This document shows positions 1 through 12,000 of a stretch of 64,000 nucleotides of DNA, in pieces. The DNA lies in the NCBI GenBank assembly GCA_900708905.1, contig CAADRB010000008.1, positions 2,663,970-2,727,969 of the forward strand. The letters run 5' to 3'. A model generated the notes under the pieces. That model saw only the letters and a program-made list of their open reading frames with translations. It searched no databases and was not told the DNA's origin. The stretch comes from Hymenolepis diminuta (taxonomy: Eukaryota > Platyhelminthes > Cestoda > Cyclophyllidea > Hymenolepididae). The translations under genes and the position numbers were made by a program. Numbering within the stretch: the stretch's first letter is position 1; the number at the start of each line of letters is the position of its first letter.

Positions 1-259
1 CTATTTTCTATTTCTACTCGATTCCCTTACCTAAACCGATGCTCTATTCAGACGCCTTATGACGCTTTTCAGATATATCAGATGATGGACTAGTATAGCT
101 CTTAACACGTTAGGGTTGATGTTGACATTTCGGTATGTGACAGTTTAACTATCCTTTTATTTCATAAGGTCTGAAGTCATTGGAGTACATTGCATTTAAA
201 TTGCGGTGATATCTTAGGATACCCTATTCTTTTAATCAGCTACTTTTTTTTCTTTTTAG
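1..259 (+). other. intron sequence upstream of the USP22-like last exon
   Basis: No coding frame related to the following exon continues upstream. The segment ends in a pyrimidine-rich tract and TAG, a standard 3' splice site, directly before the first codon of the exon at 260. Most likely it is the 3' part of an intron whose donor lies outside the window. Confidence 0.7.
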
Positions 260-595
260 CGGTGTCATCAAGACACAAAGATCAATACCTCAATCAGTTT
301 CCCACTTGAATTAGATCTCACACCTTATGTAACTCAATTAGCAGGGCGGAAGTTTTCTTGGCAAGATCGGTACTCACTGTACGCTGTGCTGAACCACTGT
401 GGACATACGAATTCAGGCCACTACACAGCGTTTATTCGATCTGAGCCCGGGACTTGGTGCCAGTGTGATGATCAGAAGATTATACCCGTGAATATTGAAC
501 GTGTGTTGAATACAGATGCCTATGTGCTATTGTATCATAAAAATCTATTCTCTGTTGATCCGTCACCGCCAAGCCAATCACCTCAAAGTCCTTAG
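260..595 (+). CDS. USP22: USP22-type ubiquitin-specific protease, last exon (partial gene)
   Basis: This is the C-terminal exon of a ubiquitin carboxyl-terminal hydrolase of the USP22/nonstop type, the deubiquitinase of the SAGA co-activator that removes ubiquitin from histone H2B in the nucleus. The exon opens after a TTTTTAG acceptor, reads in phase 0 for 111 codons and stops at TAG 593-595. Visible family blocks are SFPLELDLTPYV, then YSLYAVLNHCGHTNSGHYTAFIR with the catalytic His in GHY, then WCQCDD holding the Asp of the active site, then AYVLLYHK near the end. These match the end of the USP catalytic domain in order and spacing. The catalytic Cys and the zinc-finger N-terminus must lie upstream of the window. 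A short Ser/Pro/Gln tail follows the domain. The family call is firm; USP22 rather than another close USP is likely but unproven. Confidence 0.85.
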   Translation, partial: RCHQDTKINTSISFPLELDLTPYVTQLAGRKFSWQDRYSLYAVLNHCGHTNSGHYTAFIRSEPGTWCQCDDQKIIPVNIERVLNTDAYVLLYHKNLFSVDPSPPSQSPQSP

Positions 596-1060
596 ATGTG
601 CAATAGAAGCGTCGGATAAAATGCACTGTGGCGTCTCTGCCTCATTTCCTCGTCTTTATGTACAAAGTTGAATTTCTGAACAGATGAATATATCTAAGAG
701 CATGCATTTATCTCATGTCCTCTTTCCCATCCCCCTTGTTCTTCCTGATTGATGACAAACTTACTGACAGATGGTTCCTATTGGTATCTTGGTTTCTATC
801 TCTACTTTGCTCTTGCTCTCCCTCTTAACCTTATTGAGGTTTGGAGAGTTTGCTTCTTTCATTATCTGTGTACGGTTTATTAGAATTGTGATTCTTTCCG
901 AACACGCATTTTTGTGTCTATTTCATTTCTGTCTCTTTTTGTGCTATGTTCAATCACTCCTTTGTACGTAGAATAGTCGTCGTTTTACGTGTTTTGAATT
1001 TTATATTAAGATATAGTATTTACCTTAACGCAGAATAGTTTATGTACAGATTTATGCTTA

Positions 1061-1066
1061 AATAAA
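1061..1066 (+). promoter_or_regulatory. candidate polyadenylation signal AATAAA of the USP22-like gene
   Basis: AATAAA lies 466 bases after the USP22-like stop codon. The gap has no other gene, so it is a reasonable 3' end signal, although AT-rich sequence produces this hexamer by chance. Confidence 0.4.
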
Positions 1067-1117
1067 CTTTTGAGCCGGTATAGATAACTCAAATTTTGGA
1101 CTAAGATGCTTCTTATG

Positions 1118-1345
1118 GTTGTCCGATATGTGCTGATGGTTAACATGATCGTCTGTGAAGTCGGAGGTTATGGGGACATTACACACCCTGTGGGTGAAAT
1201 GGTAAATTGCACTGATTATGTCTGGTCAGTAAGGAGTTTGACAGAATTCCGATTTCTCATTAGGGGGCTCCACGACGCTATTTCTCTACCCAAGTCGATC
1301 AATGGAAAACGCTTCCCAACTGAGTTTAAGAATTAAATAAAAGTG
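1118..1345 (+). repeat. tRNA-derived SINE copy, near full length
   Basis: The 5' part (GTGCTGATGGTTAACATG...) aligns with the tRNA-like head of the copies at 16 kb and 63 kb. It is followed by the shared body containing ATTGCACTGATTATGTCTGG and GAATTCCGATTTCTCA, and the copy ends in an A/T-rich tail. The orientation is plus, and it is diverged from the other copies. An open frame across it (1106-1336) is not evidence of a gene. Confidence 0.7.
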
Positions 1346-2261
1346 ATAAATGTTAAGATAATTTGATAAGCGAATGAATAGATTGAAGATTTTAATTTTA
1401 CTGAATAAAGGAGAGAAGTTTGTTTTATGGGATTTAGTATTTTCTCTTCCTTGTTACTTATTTCATACTTTATAATATTAATGGCATTTCCTTATTTGTT
1501 TTAAGGATTACAATCTGAACTTATTTTTATAGTACCTTAGATAAATCCAAATACACAATAGATGGTTATATCAGATGACAAAATTCCTAATTCGGCCTAA
1601 AATGCTTTAGCGAATAGTTTAACTTGGATATGGTTTACAGAAACTTGGTAATTACTTAAATGTATCAGTATGCACTATCTCTGCCAGCTCATTGTCAAAA
1701 TGAGAAGTGGAAAACTCGAAACGACGTTAAAATGAGGCCACTTGGGTTAAAATATATGAGACCCCTTTTAATATCCTATGACTGTTCTGCAATTAATGTT
1801 TTTGATGAATCACTAATGACAAAATCGACCAGCGATGTTAGCGGATGAGTTTTCATTAAATGAAATTCACTTGAGAAGGCACTAGACGATGCGGAGAAAT
1901 ACAAGCAATAATCATGACATGACTTGCAATTCTTAATTATGAGAACTTACTTTGACTTAAGCACCTATTTCGTAATTAAGTTGCTGAATACTGGTACAAA
2001 AGTTATTTTCAAATGAAATATTAATATCAGAATGGCTGGAAGGAAACTGATTTTTCTCGAGTTCTCTCGCCTGATTAATATTCTATATCTTAATAAAACC
2101 AAATTCCAAAGAGGATTCATCTGCGAGTTTTGCTCATAGGCAGTAAAATGTGCAATCGAAAATTGGTCAAAGAAATTTTATTAGGAATATTTGGTATCGT
2201 GATATTTTGCATACAGTTTTTTGTCCATGAGCAAAAGTATAGTGAGCGTTTCTCTGATGAC

Positions 2262-2325
2262 GAACTCACGTTTTGACCTCTCATTGAATATACACCGGTG
2301 AGCATTGAACCCGTGAGAGATTTAA
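2262..2325 (-). repeat. tRNA-derived SINE fragment (B-box region)
   Basis: On the minus strand the segment contains CACGGGTTCAATGCTCACC, a tRNA T-arm/B-box-like block shared with the other SINE copies, followed by the start of the SINE body. The rest is too diverged to follow. Confidence 0.5.
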
Positions 2326-3304
2326 ATACATTGGTCAACAAGACGTAAATTCCTACGTTTATAAGATCCCATCCTCATCAATACAGTTGAATCAGCCTAT
2401 AAAGACCTGCGGACCAACAAACTTCTCGTGTGGCTCTCATTGTTTGGTCATATGTTAGATTCCACTTGAGACATCGCGATTTGAGTATGATTGTCTTTTC
2501 CTCGTGGTCAAGGGCATCTCGTTGTTTATAATCATTGACTTAATATGATGGATGTTACCTGGGATCCCTAGAACATTTATGTAATTTTCAGTAAACCATA
2601 CCACTTATTTGACGTAATTGACTATTATCCACGTATTCGGGCAGAGCTTCACACTTCTCGCTAAACCGAATTTATGGAGTATCCATTTGAGCAGTTGAAG
2701 TTAATTATCGCCAGATCGAGAAGGAAAACTAGAGATGATTGCGTTTTCGGAGTTCCTTTATTACAAAACTATTAACGGGTAGCCGACCTAGATTGAGATC
2801 ACCCAATGAATCCAAAAATAGTGAATGAATTAAATATAGAGTAAGGAAACATCACGGAGTTGTTGAGCTTGTTCACCAAATTTTCAGGTCGCGCGTTCAT
2901 TAGTTGCGATGATTTTTTCAACAAATTGAGATACTTTCTCAACTAACCCAGTAATCTCACTTTTTCTAATTCACGTAATGATATAACTTATTTCAGTATT
3001 ATATTAATGTTTTATAACATTGATAAACCCACCAACATGGCCTACAGGGACCAAGACACGATAATAACACGAGATTAGGCAAAATTCAGCAATTATGCAG
3101 TGAAACGACCCTATACTTTAGCACATTTCAACAAGTGAATAATATTTGCAAAAATTGACAATAAATTGTCACTTCTATTTTTCTTGAATAAGATTTATTC
3201 ATTTTTATCTAGCACAATGAGATGAAGGACTTAATTGTCGATATTTCGTATATGTCAATATTTTTATCTTCTTGAATAGCAGTCAATCAAATGCACCTGC
3301 AGCA

Positions 3305-3365
3305 AAATTGTCAGCGTAAACATCTGCAAAGTCAGACGTTACGAGACTGATTCTTAGTGGTGCGC
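3305..3365 (+). repeat. tRNA-derived SINE fragment (head region)
   Basis: The block GTAAACATCTGCAAAGTCAG matches the D-arm to anticodon region of the SINE copy at 16 kb (CTCATCTGCAAAGTCAGAG). Only about 60 bases can be recognised. Confidence 0.45.
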
Positions 3366-4843
3366 ATACAGTGATATTGTTTGCCGACCTTCACCAGTTA
3401 ATTATGTGCAACAATATAGATGGTAGAACTCAGGTTTCAAATAAGGGCAGTTCCAGCATACCCACTTTCAATCCAAATCAAGTGTTTTTAACACTTGTAT
3501 TAACTAGAGTTAGCTGTGTCAGTCCCATCTACCAGCTTCTGACCGCAAAAAATATGTCAAAAAACCTGGGGCATGACTAATCATGGAATTAAATCAACCC
3601 GTCAACAAACTCTGGCTCTTGTGGTCATAATCTCACTAATGAACCTAGAAGTCAAATGTTGGAGGTTGAACATTAGGATATCAAAAGCTGAACTCTTCAC
3701 CTTATGGGAAAATGGGGAATTTGTTTGTTCCCCAATCCAAACAAAGTAAGGCTCGTGAAACCTTGCCTTCATTATCTACTTATCATTGACACCCTCCTCC
3801 TTTCAAACCTTATTATTTCCTTTATTCAGACGCTTTCACAGGATTAAATCGGGTAAGTTTTTTGGCCGCTTCATGGGTAAAAAGTCGCACTTATATCAGA
3901 TAAAGCTAAGAGATGTCCTCTTTGATTCAGTTGATCTTAAGGGCAACCTTTGCGAAAATCAAAAGAACACTAGTTGAGATTGACCACCAATGCACTGGGC
4001 GACCCACAGAATTTTGAGAAAGAAAGGGAAATGGTAGCAGAACTACATATGCGAATGCGAATTTACGAAAAAAAGTAGAAAGTTAACTGGTTTGATTAAG
4101 TTTATACATCACACGGTCACCTATCGGCAGTCGAAATTGTATTTTATATATTTAATGTGTTTGGCCTTGTCTATATTACTCGATGTGACAATGAGGTTAG
4201 GCAAAGCTGTGGGCCCCCACTGAGCACCTAACAACAATAATAAATATAATGGAGAAGTAATTCAATGCTGAAAAAAGAGGAATTGGAATGTTCGAACCGG
4301 ACCGGACTCAAAGTTCAAAAAAGACTTGTGTTCAAGGAAAATTTATAAAATATACGAGCATTTAATTTATTATTTTGTTAAATTAGCGTTTTGGTTTTAT
4401 TAGTGTTGTTTAAAAGGAAATTCCAGAATGTTCGTGCTTAATATTGTCAATAAAATTATTATTTAACTAGGAGAAATGCATTTTCAACGAACCGTAGTGC
4501 TTCATTCACAGATAGCAAAATCAAGCAAAATTATAGCATTACACTTAGGATATATTTCATTACTGACTTATCAGTTTAAAAATGTCTGATGAGTGAACTA
4601 ACATATGATCATGCCTAAATAGGTATTTGTTACTTTTCTCATCCTTAAGGATGATTCAGAGTAAAAGCTTTTGTTTATTATCACCAGTTTTTATCATAAT
4701 TTAAAGTCAACTTCGCAGATGCTGAAATGGATATTAGCTGGATAATTTAATTATCGATTTTATCAAATAAATCAGCTGCTTACAGGAAATCGGTCGATTC
4801 TTATCTATTCTTATCATTGAAATATATAAAGAATAAAAACGTT

Positions 4844-6350
4844 ATGGTAAGCCGCATCAACTTTGCGATTTAAAATACATCTGAATCAAAGTTGAATAAT
4901 ATTACCTGTCGTCTCTTTCCACTAGCGTGAGATAATAAGTATTCATATCGGACAAGGCGGTGTACAGATGGGCAATGCGTGTTGGGAACTCTACTGTCTA
5001 GAGCATGGTATTCGACCAGATGGACAAATACCCAGTGACGTTGCCATTGGTTCATTTGAAGATTCCTTCAGCACTTTCTTCAGTGAAACTGATGCCGGAA
5101 AATACGTCCCAAGAGCTCTTATGATCGATTTGGAACCTACTGTCGTCGGTAAGCACAATGTTTTTGGGATTTGAATGAAATTCAACTAATTTTAGATGAA
5201 ATTCGAGCAGGAACATATCGTCAGTTATTTCATCCCAGTCAGTTAATAACTGGTAAAGAGGATGCTGCTAACAACTATGCTCGGGGATATTACACGATTG
5301 GCAAGAGTATAATTGACTTAATTCTGGATCAAATCAGGAAGTTAACTGATAATTGCAATGGACTCCAAGGATTTCTGGTCTTTCATTCTTTTGGTGGTGG
5401 TACTGGATCAGGATTTACATCCCTGCTGATGGACAAGCTTAGTTTATCGTATGGAAGGAAAGCAAAGCTGGAATTTGCAATTTATCCAGCTCCTCAAATT
5501 TCAACCGCAGTCGTTGAACCTTATAACTCTATTCTTTGCACTCATACCACTCTAGAACATTCTGATTGTTCATTTATGGTTGATAATGAAGCGATATACG
5601 ACATCTGCAGGTAGATAGCATTTGAACCTTTAAAGGCTGTCTTCTAGACGAAATTTAGATATTGATCGACCAACTTATACCAACCTAAATCGACTTGTAG
5701 CTCAAGTAGTCAGTTCCATAACTGCTTCTCTGCGATTTGACGGAGCCTTGAATGTTGATTTAAATGAATTTCAAACAAACCTTGTCCCATATCCGAGAAT
5801 TCACTTTCCATTGGTCTCTTACGCCCCGATAATATCGGCAGATAAAGCTTATCATGAACAGTTAACAGTAAATGAGATTACAAATGCCTGTTTTGAACCA
5901 GCCAATCAGATGGTGAAATGCGATCCACGACATGGAAAATATATGGCTTGTTGTCTACTCTACCGTGGTGATGTTATTCCCAAGGATGCGAACGCTGCAA
6001 CTGCGATAATCAAGGCGAGAAGAACCGTTCAGTTTGTTGACTGGTGTCCGACGGGATTTAAGATTGGAATCAACCATCAACCGCCGACCTCAGTTTCGGG
6101 CGGTGATCTTGCCAAAGTTCAAAGAGCAGTATGCATGCTGAGTAACACAACGGCTATTGCTGAACCGTTGGCTCGGCTGGATCGAAAATTTGATCTGATG
6201 TATGCTAAAAGAGCATTCGTCCATTGGTTTGTTGGCGAAGGTATGGAGGAGGGAGAATTCGCTGAGGCAAGAGAGAACGTGGCAGCTTTGCTAAAGGACT
6301 ATGAGGAAGTTGGCATGAATAGCTTTGAAGAAGAAAACGAGGTGAAGTGA
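4844..6350 (+). CDS. divergent alpha-tubulin, complete four-exon gene
   Basis: The coding exons are 4844-4846 (the ATG alone, followed by GTAAG), 4926-5148, 5196-5610 and 5648-6350. The introns are 79, 47 and 37 bp, all GT-AG, and the phases fit. The protein is 447 residues against about 450 for the family. The GTP-binding glycine loop GGGTGSG sits near residues 142-148, and the Glu of NVDLNEF, which in alpha-tubulin triggers GTP hydrolysis in the neighbouring beta subunit, is kept. The C-terminal half is well conserved ([30 protein letters not shown]). It forms microtubules as the alpha half of the tubulin dimer. Odd features: position 40 is Val in place of the acetylated Lys; the K40 loop is changed; the usual Ala-Trp at 387-388 is Pro-Leu; the acidic tail is short and ends in Val-Lys, without the Glu-Glu-Tyr end used for detyrosination. 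An ATG-only first coding exon is a known alpha-tubulin gene structure, which supports the start. Confidence 0.95.
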
Positions 6351-6426
6351 TTTTAGATGTATTCTTAAGTTAACTACTTAGGGATGTTTTCTTTTGAATT
6401 TTTGTATACTATTTTGCAATTGTTTT

Positions 6427-6432
6427 AATAAA
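6427..6432 (+). promoter_or_regulatory. polyadenylation signal AATAAA of the alpha-tubulin gene
   Basis: AATAAA lies 77 bases after the tubulin stop codon and is followed by a GT-rich stretch (GTTTGTTT), a typical 3' end arrangement. Confidence 0.65.
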
Positions 6433-8624
6433 GTTTGTTTCTAAGCAAGATATACTGCTGAAACTGAAATTACTAAATTGTAATGCAGTATTGGTCACTT
6501 CTATTTGGAATTTCTTTTCCTTTGACCCCCAAAGCTCTGTTAAAATTACCCATTTAATCACACTCGAAAAGACAAGAAGAAATTCCTTTGAAGAAAAATT
6601 GATCGAGCGTTATAGTACTAATTTTAAGAAGTTTTAGAATTACCATAATTATTTCTGCCCAATGTAAAGTAATAATGCAATTTTATTCACGGAAGGGCAC
6701 AAAGGCATAAAAATAATAATAGATAAGAGAGAGATAATGTAACAAGGAGTTAAAAAATAAAACAAATGTTGCTTATTACATTCTGATAAAACTGCAGAAT
6801 TCATCTAAACACACGCATGGTGGTGGCCCATAGCTCTGCTTGACCTGCTAATTATATCGGGTTACATAAACCAGGTCAGGCGCAGTCAACGTAAAATGCA
6901 AATACGACTATTATTAAGTATTCGTGTGATCCATATACTAGATCGAACCAGTTAACTTTCAATTTCGCTAATACGCTACACCAGTCTGGCCTTTCACAAT
7001 TTTTATTCTTCTGATTTAGGAAAGACTGTTATAGCCTATTAATTTTTAAGATCATTGGACTTAAGGAAGATATTCCTAAACTTAACTTTGTCAGAGTATA
7101 AAAGGATCTCTATTCTGGAATTAGTGCCACAGTATATTTTTATCCTTTCCAATTGCCATATGGTAGGTATCTATTTTGGATATTCTGAGGCATTCCTTTT
7201 AACATTAATAAATCTATTTAAGCTTAAATGATTAAGAGATTCAGCTGATAATTTCAGTTCGTACTCTGACTGGCTGAATGCTACACTTCTAGCAATATCT
7301 TACGATGTCATTTGCCAATCATCAGGTTGCTAAAATAACCTACTAACAAAACTATACTTTTAAACCATTTTTTCCCTTTAATTGCAGTACTTCCTATGGC
7401 CATTGTTGTTTAAATAAAGATTTTTCTGAGTTGGCTCCTGGTGGGCTGACGTGCTTGAGGAATAATACAAGGAGTTTCACCAAATTTATTGCCTTCTCTC
7501 AGGAATGCGGTTTGGATGATTTCGAAATATTAAGAATGGAGATTCCACAATGACGACCATTCATTAATCCTAATTCGCTTCGTATAAAATAAGCGCTCAC
7601 TTTGGTATTAGTTTATAGTCAAAGGTGTGAGAGTAGATTATTTCAGTTTTAAAGTTAATTGCCTTATTTTATAAGTTATCTTTACTCTGGTTCTTTTTAA
7701 TCTTTCTAACTAGTCTCTCCACGGACGAAAAAATTTTAAACTAGTTTTTTCCGTCTTAAGTTCGCATAAGCATATCAAATTCAATCAAGTGATTCCTTGA
7801 AAAGATCTGAATTTCATTAAGGCATAATAATTATTACTCTAAACGAGTCTGTTCGACAATTGTAACCATTTTCTCGGTAAGTAATTATGGCATACTCATT
7901 AACCAGTGTATCAGATAGCACAAATTATACTTGTGAGTACTTCCTTGTCCTACCTCTCGTTGACTCTTCCTATTCCGTTTGTGGTAGCCACGTTACCAAA
8001 ATACACTTGCTAAAATATGCCAGTACAATACATGCACTTCCAGAGACCTACATATTCAATCCTTGGGCTTAATTGAAGTCCATTTGCCTGAAAAAATATA
8101 GCCGTAATACCTAAAAATGATCACATTTAAGCATGAAATTAGGTAATGTCCAGTTATGATAAGTCGGAAGGATGCCAAGCAATATTCATTAAACCGAAAC
8201 GATATCTGCATCCTACTCAAGAGATACAGGTGAGCATACTGCATGCACACACTAGCTCATAGATCTACTCGGTCTCTCTATACATTGCGCACCTCCTGAT
8301 CATCACTTGTTCATCAACAAACAAAGAGCGGGAAATCTGTCAACCTGCTGTGGTGCCCCATTTCGTCTGTTTCTCACAACCTCACTCAGCACTGATGCTT
8401 TCATCTTTCCTTCCAGTTCCTCTACCACTCCCACTTGTCCAATATACCCCATATCTTCCCATTTTCTAAGACTGTTGGATTCTAGTGGCTATACTGACGG
8501 AATTAGTACTGCTTTGGGAGAATCGATATACTAATTGTTGCCCCCTTTCACAGAATTAATCGCAATGCTGATTAACCGCATTCAAGACAACGTCCAAAGT
8601 GTTAAAACAATTCAAATGACCTGA
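6433..8624. other. intergenic region, no gene recognised
   Basis: AT-rich sequence lies between the convergent tubulin and TM9SF3 genes. Short open frames at 7887-8072 and 8307-8534 carry no domain, splice or codon signal that would support them. No repeat family shared with other parts of the window was recognised here. Confidence 0.5.
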
Positions 8625-8630
8625 TTTATT
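8625..8630 (-). promoter_or_regulatory. candidate polyadenylation signal of TM9SF3 (AATAAA on the minus strand)
   Basis: TTTATT on the plus strand reads AATAAA in the TM9SF3 direction, 378 bases beyond its stop codon. The sequence between is purine-rich on the plus strand and has no better signal nearby. Confidence 0.45.
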
Positions 8631-9007
8631 TCAATATATTTCAAACATTTTACATGGGGTCTAAAACCCATGGAATTGGTTTTAAACTCTTAAATGAAAG
8701 AAACAAATATGGAATCAAAAATGAGGCCACTTGTTTGATTACCTTTCCACACGTGCACAACAGACACACAACAAGGGATAAAATTTAAAGAACGTTTTCG
8801 AGGAATCAGCAAAGATAAGGGGATCAAGATGCAAAAGAACTGTAGCGAGGGAGAGAAGAGCAAGAGAGAGGGACAGACCGTTGTGGGATATGAAATAGTG
8901 AAAAAGAGAAGCGATACACACAAACGGCAAAGCTGGGGAAAGAAAACAGAACAATATAATGGATACGCAAGGAGAGGGGCCCAAGTCTCCAAGTTTGACA
9001 TCCTCAT

Positions 9008-12000
9008 TTAATCTATCTTAACAGTAGAGTATATAGCCCGTACAAAACGATTTGAAGATAGGTAACCGACCGCTCCTGAAAGTTACAATAAAAAATAATC
9101 AGTCGTAAGTAGTTGGAGGAACTAGAATTAGACTAAATTAGGAACTTTGCCAGCCAGTACGGAAACATTGTTAGCAAGCAGAGTGAGCCAAGGAGAACTT
9201 AGGGCCCGACTCAACCACTATCCCGTAATGTTTGAGGCAGAAGTATCCTTTATGCTCGAATGGTTAATTTCTCTTACTCTTGTACTTTTAATGTTTTTTT
9301 ATCCATCCTTATACCCTTCCTAATTTTATAAACCAATATATCAGTCCAATATAGTCGTTGAAGGGAAAATGATCACTAAAAATCATTTTGAACAGAGAAG
9401 CCCCTCAAAAGAGAAATACACACTTTGTTACCCCTCTCTTGGCCAGTATTAAAAAGTAAAGTTTGTTGCTCACTAAATGGGTAGCAATGGGTTACAAATT
9501 GTTCTCCAACGCTCACTACGAGTAGGGGAATAACATCGTAGAACTTCTCTAGTGAAAAACTAACATCCCTCTATTCCCCCTTGATTCGTTTTGGCTAATA
9601 AAGATGTGCACCGATGAGTATCTAACCCAAAATATTTGAACGTTGATCGTCATGCCACCAGTGTGCAATCCTTCTTCTAATGCTACATTTTAACTCATTG
9701 AGAGAAATACTTGTCCATATTCAAGATAGACGATGGAGCTGAATGCCGGAGCCTCACTGTTAGAAACCCGCGTTCTGTAACCCCTTGACTCATATTAAAG
9801 CATTATAAAAATCACCTTATTTGCACTGATGAATCTCGATTTCGTGACCTCAAAACTATCAAATAAAAAATATCCAACCACTTACCGCACATGCAACCCA
9901 GAGCGAAACAGAAGAAAGCCATATAACTGAAGTAGAAAGCTGTTTGGAAGAGACCAAACATTCTAAAAGAAAGAAAAGTGCAAATAGTTAACAAAATTAA
10001 CTAAACTACTGAAATGAATTCAGTGATGAGTCGTGATCACTTACTTGGTCTTGAAGAGAAAGTAGTAAATGGAATAGATATACACATAGACAGCAGTTGA
10101 TGCTCCAGAGAAAAAACTGATCCATTGCCAACGATAGTCCTCGGCATTCAGCAGGAAGTACGTGCAAACAACCGTAGAACAGCCCGTTACAACAATCAGA
10201 ATGAATATCACCAGCAGTGTAAATCCATACACATAATACACTTTGTACGCCCAGAATGACGTGAAAATAAAGTACCTAAAACAAAAACAGAAATATGTAT
10301 ACTACCCGTAAATTTATTAAGTAGAAGTAATATTGAGAACGCACATTTCGATGAAGATCGAGCCGAAGGGCAACACACCACCAATAAGGGAGATGACCAG
10401 AGGTTTAGTATACCACTTGGCGGCTGGAATGGGTCGTGGAACTGCATTCACTCTGCAGGGATTAGCAGATGACCCACCCGCAGTCCCTGGTGCACTTGGC
10501 CGGCCAATATTACGTCCGACAACAGTTCCAACCAAATTGAGGGGTAGGATAACAAAGGCGATGATTGAAAACACCGCTAACATTGTGAGGAAGGGTAGTA
10601 CACGGGAGGTTTGATAGAAGAGGGCCAGAGTATTTACACCAAGTGCGATTGAAACTAGTAGCGCGGGCACGAGAAGGCTGCCTAAGAAGAGTTGCCGAAT
10701 CCAATTCTTTCCTATAAAAGAAAAAAGGTGTGCAAAAATTAGAAATAATCAAACACAACTTAGATAAATTATGTTGACATCTCACCTCCAAGAGAACAGT
10801 AGGTGCGACCGCCAATGAATCCATTCAAAGGTGAAAAGAGAGCATAGACAAAGATTATGGTTGAGAGAATACCACCCCGTTCTGTGTACATTTTACCGAT
10901 TAGGGCAAGAGTTGTGACAATGAGAGATACCGCAGCGATGTGCACACCGTTGCCAATGAGACAGGAGAAGTAGAGTGAGCCGGAAGGACTGCGGAAAACG
11001 TCGCCGTGTACTTGCTTCCAACCATACTCGTCGCCCAATTCACGTTCCTACAACACAAAAAAAGAAAAATGCGGTCATAAACTGAAGGTACGTTTATACA
11101 GAAAAATTGCTCTCTAAATGCCCCTCACATTTGTTTTCGACGAAGACATTAGATCAAACAGTTGTATGCAAAATTACTTTTACGCAGGCACCCTTGCACA
11201 AACTGAGTGTAATCACTGCATTCCACCCCAAAGTGCTGGGGCAAGTTATCGATTTTTACTCGCCTCTGCCTCGCTGTGGATCAGGTAATTAGCCTCTGTC
11301 ATCGGCACACACTGCAAACCCTCGTTTTTAACGCACGTTCCCCGATCTTAGTCCTCTCTTGATTTACGTTCCACTCTCTCACTATCCAATTTCGCTTGTT
11401 ATTGTGCAATATACTTTGGTCTACTTTTCTAGTCATGTTAGACCTGTAAACCATTCTCCATAAATCTCTAGACAACGTTCGGTCTCAACTTACCGAACGT
11501 TGATATCCAGACATATCGTCTTAATCAGCATTCCAAACCTTGAGATTGTTTAAGATCAACACAGCTAGATTTGTATTCACATGCAATTAAGATCGCTGGA
11601 AAAAATTAATTGAAGTGATAAGACTGAACACCCCAATTACTTAACCGGCCAATAAGCACTGGACATTGTGGACAAAGATTTACTCAGTAACCCTCTAGTA
11701 TAAAGGTTTAGCCAGAGCCCTTGCCTTTTTCTATCTTGTAATGAGGTTTTCTAAGAGCAATAACTTTGGTTTTTCTTTTCCATCGTACTCCCTCCATATA
11801 TTTACTGCCATTTGGTGCGTCTGCATCTACTTTGAGATTTTCCTCAGTTTCAGCTATCAATTTCCCTTTTATAATCTTGACCTAAACTCTTTTTGACAAA
11901 TAAACTCAGATTCTCCGTTCCCAATCACATCATGTACTATCAAATCCGAGACGTATTCTTATGAGGTGATTCCAATTGTAACTACGGGTATTGACTCACC

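Larger units (their letters stand above)
596..4843. other. intergenic region with SINE remnants; no gene recognised
   Basis: This holds the 3' untranslated end of the USP22-like gene and then 3.7 kb of AT-rich DNA. Pieces of the tRNA-derived SINE occur at about 1118, 2262 and 3305. Short open frames elsewhere have no splice context or recognisable motif. The frame at 1106-1336 is simply the SINE read through. Confidence 0.6.

Noticed and set aside
1106..1336. 76-residue open frame
   Set aside because: It follows the SINE copy over its whole length and changes frame relative to other copies; it is a chance frame.
8690..9007. 105-residue hydrophobic frame on the minus strand
   Set aside because: It lies in the TM9SF3 3' UTR and its Leu/Ser/Phe-rich content comes from a purine-rich plus strand; there is no family similarity.
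10333..10614. 93-residue frame on the plus strand
   Set aside because: It is antisense to TM9SF3 exon 7, which is fully supported.
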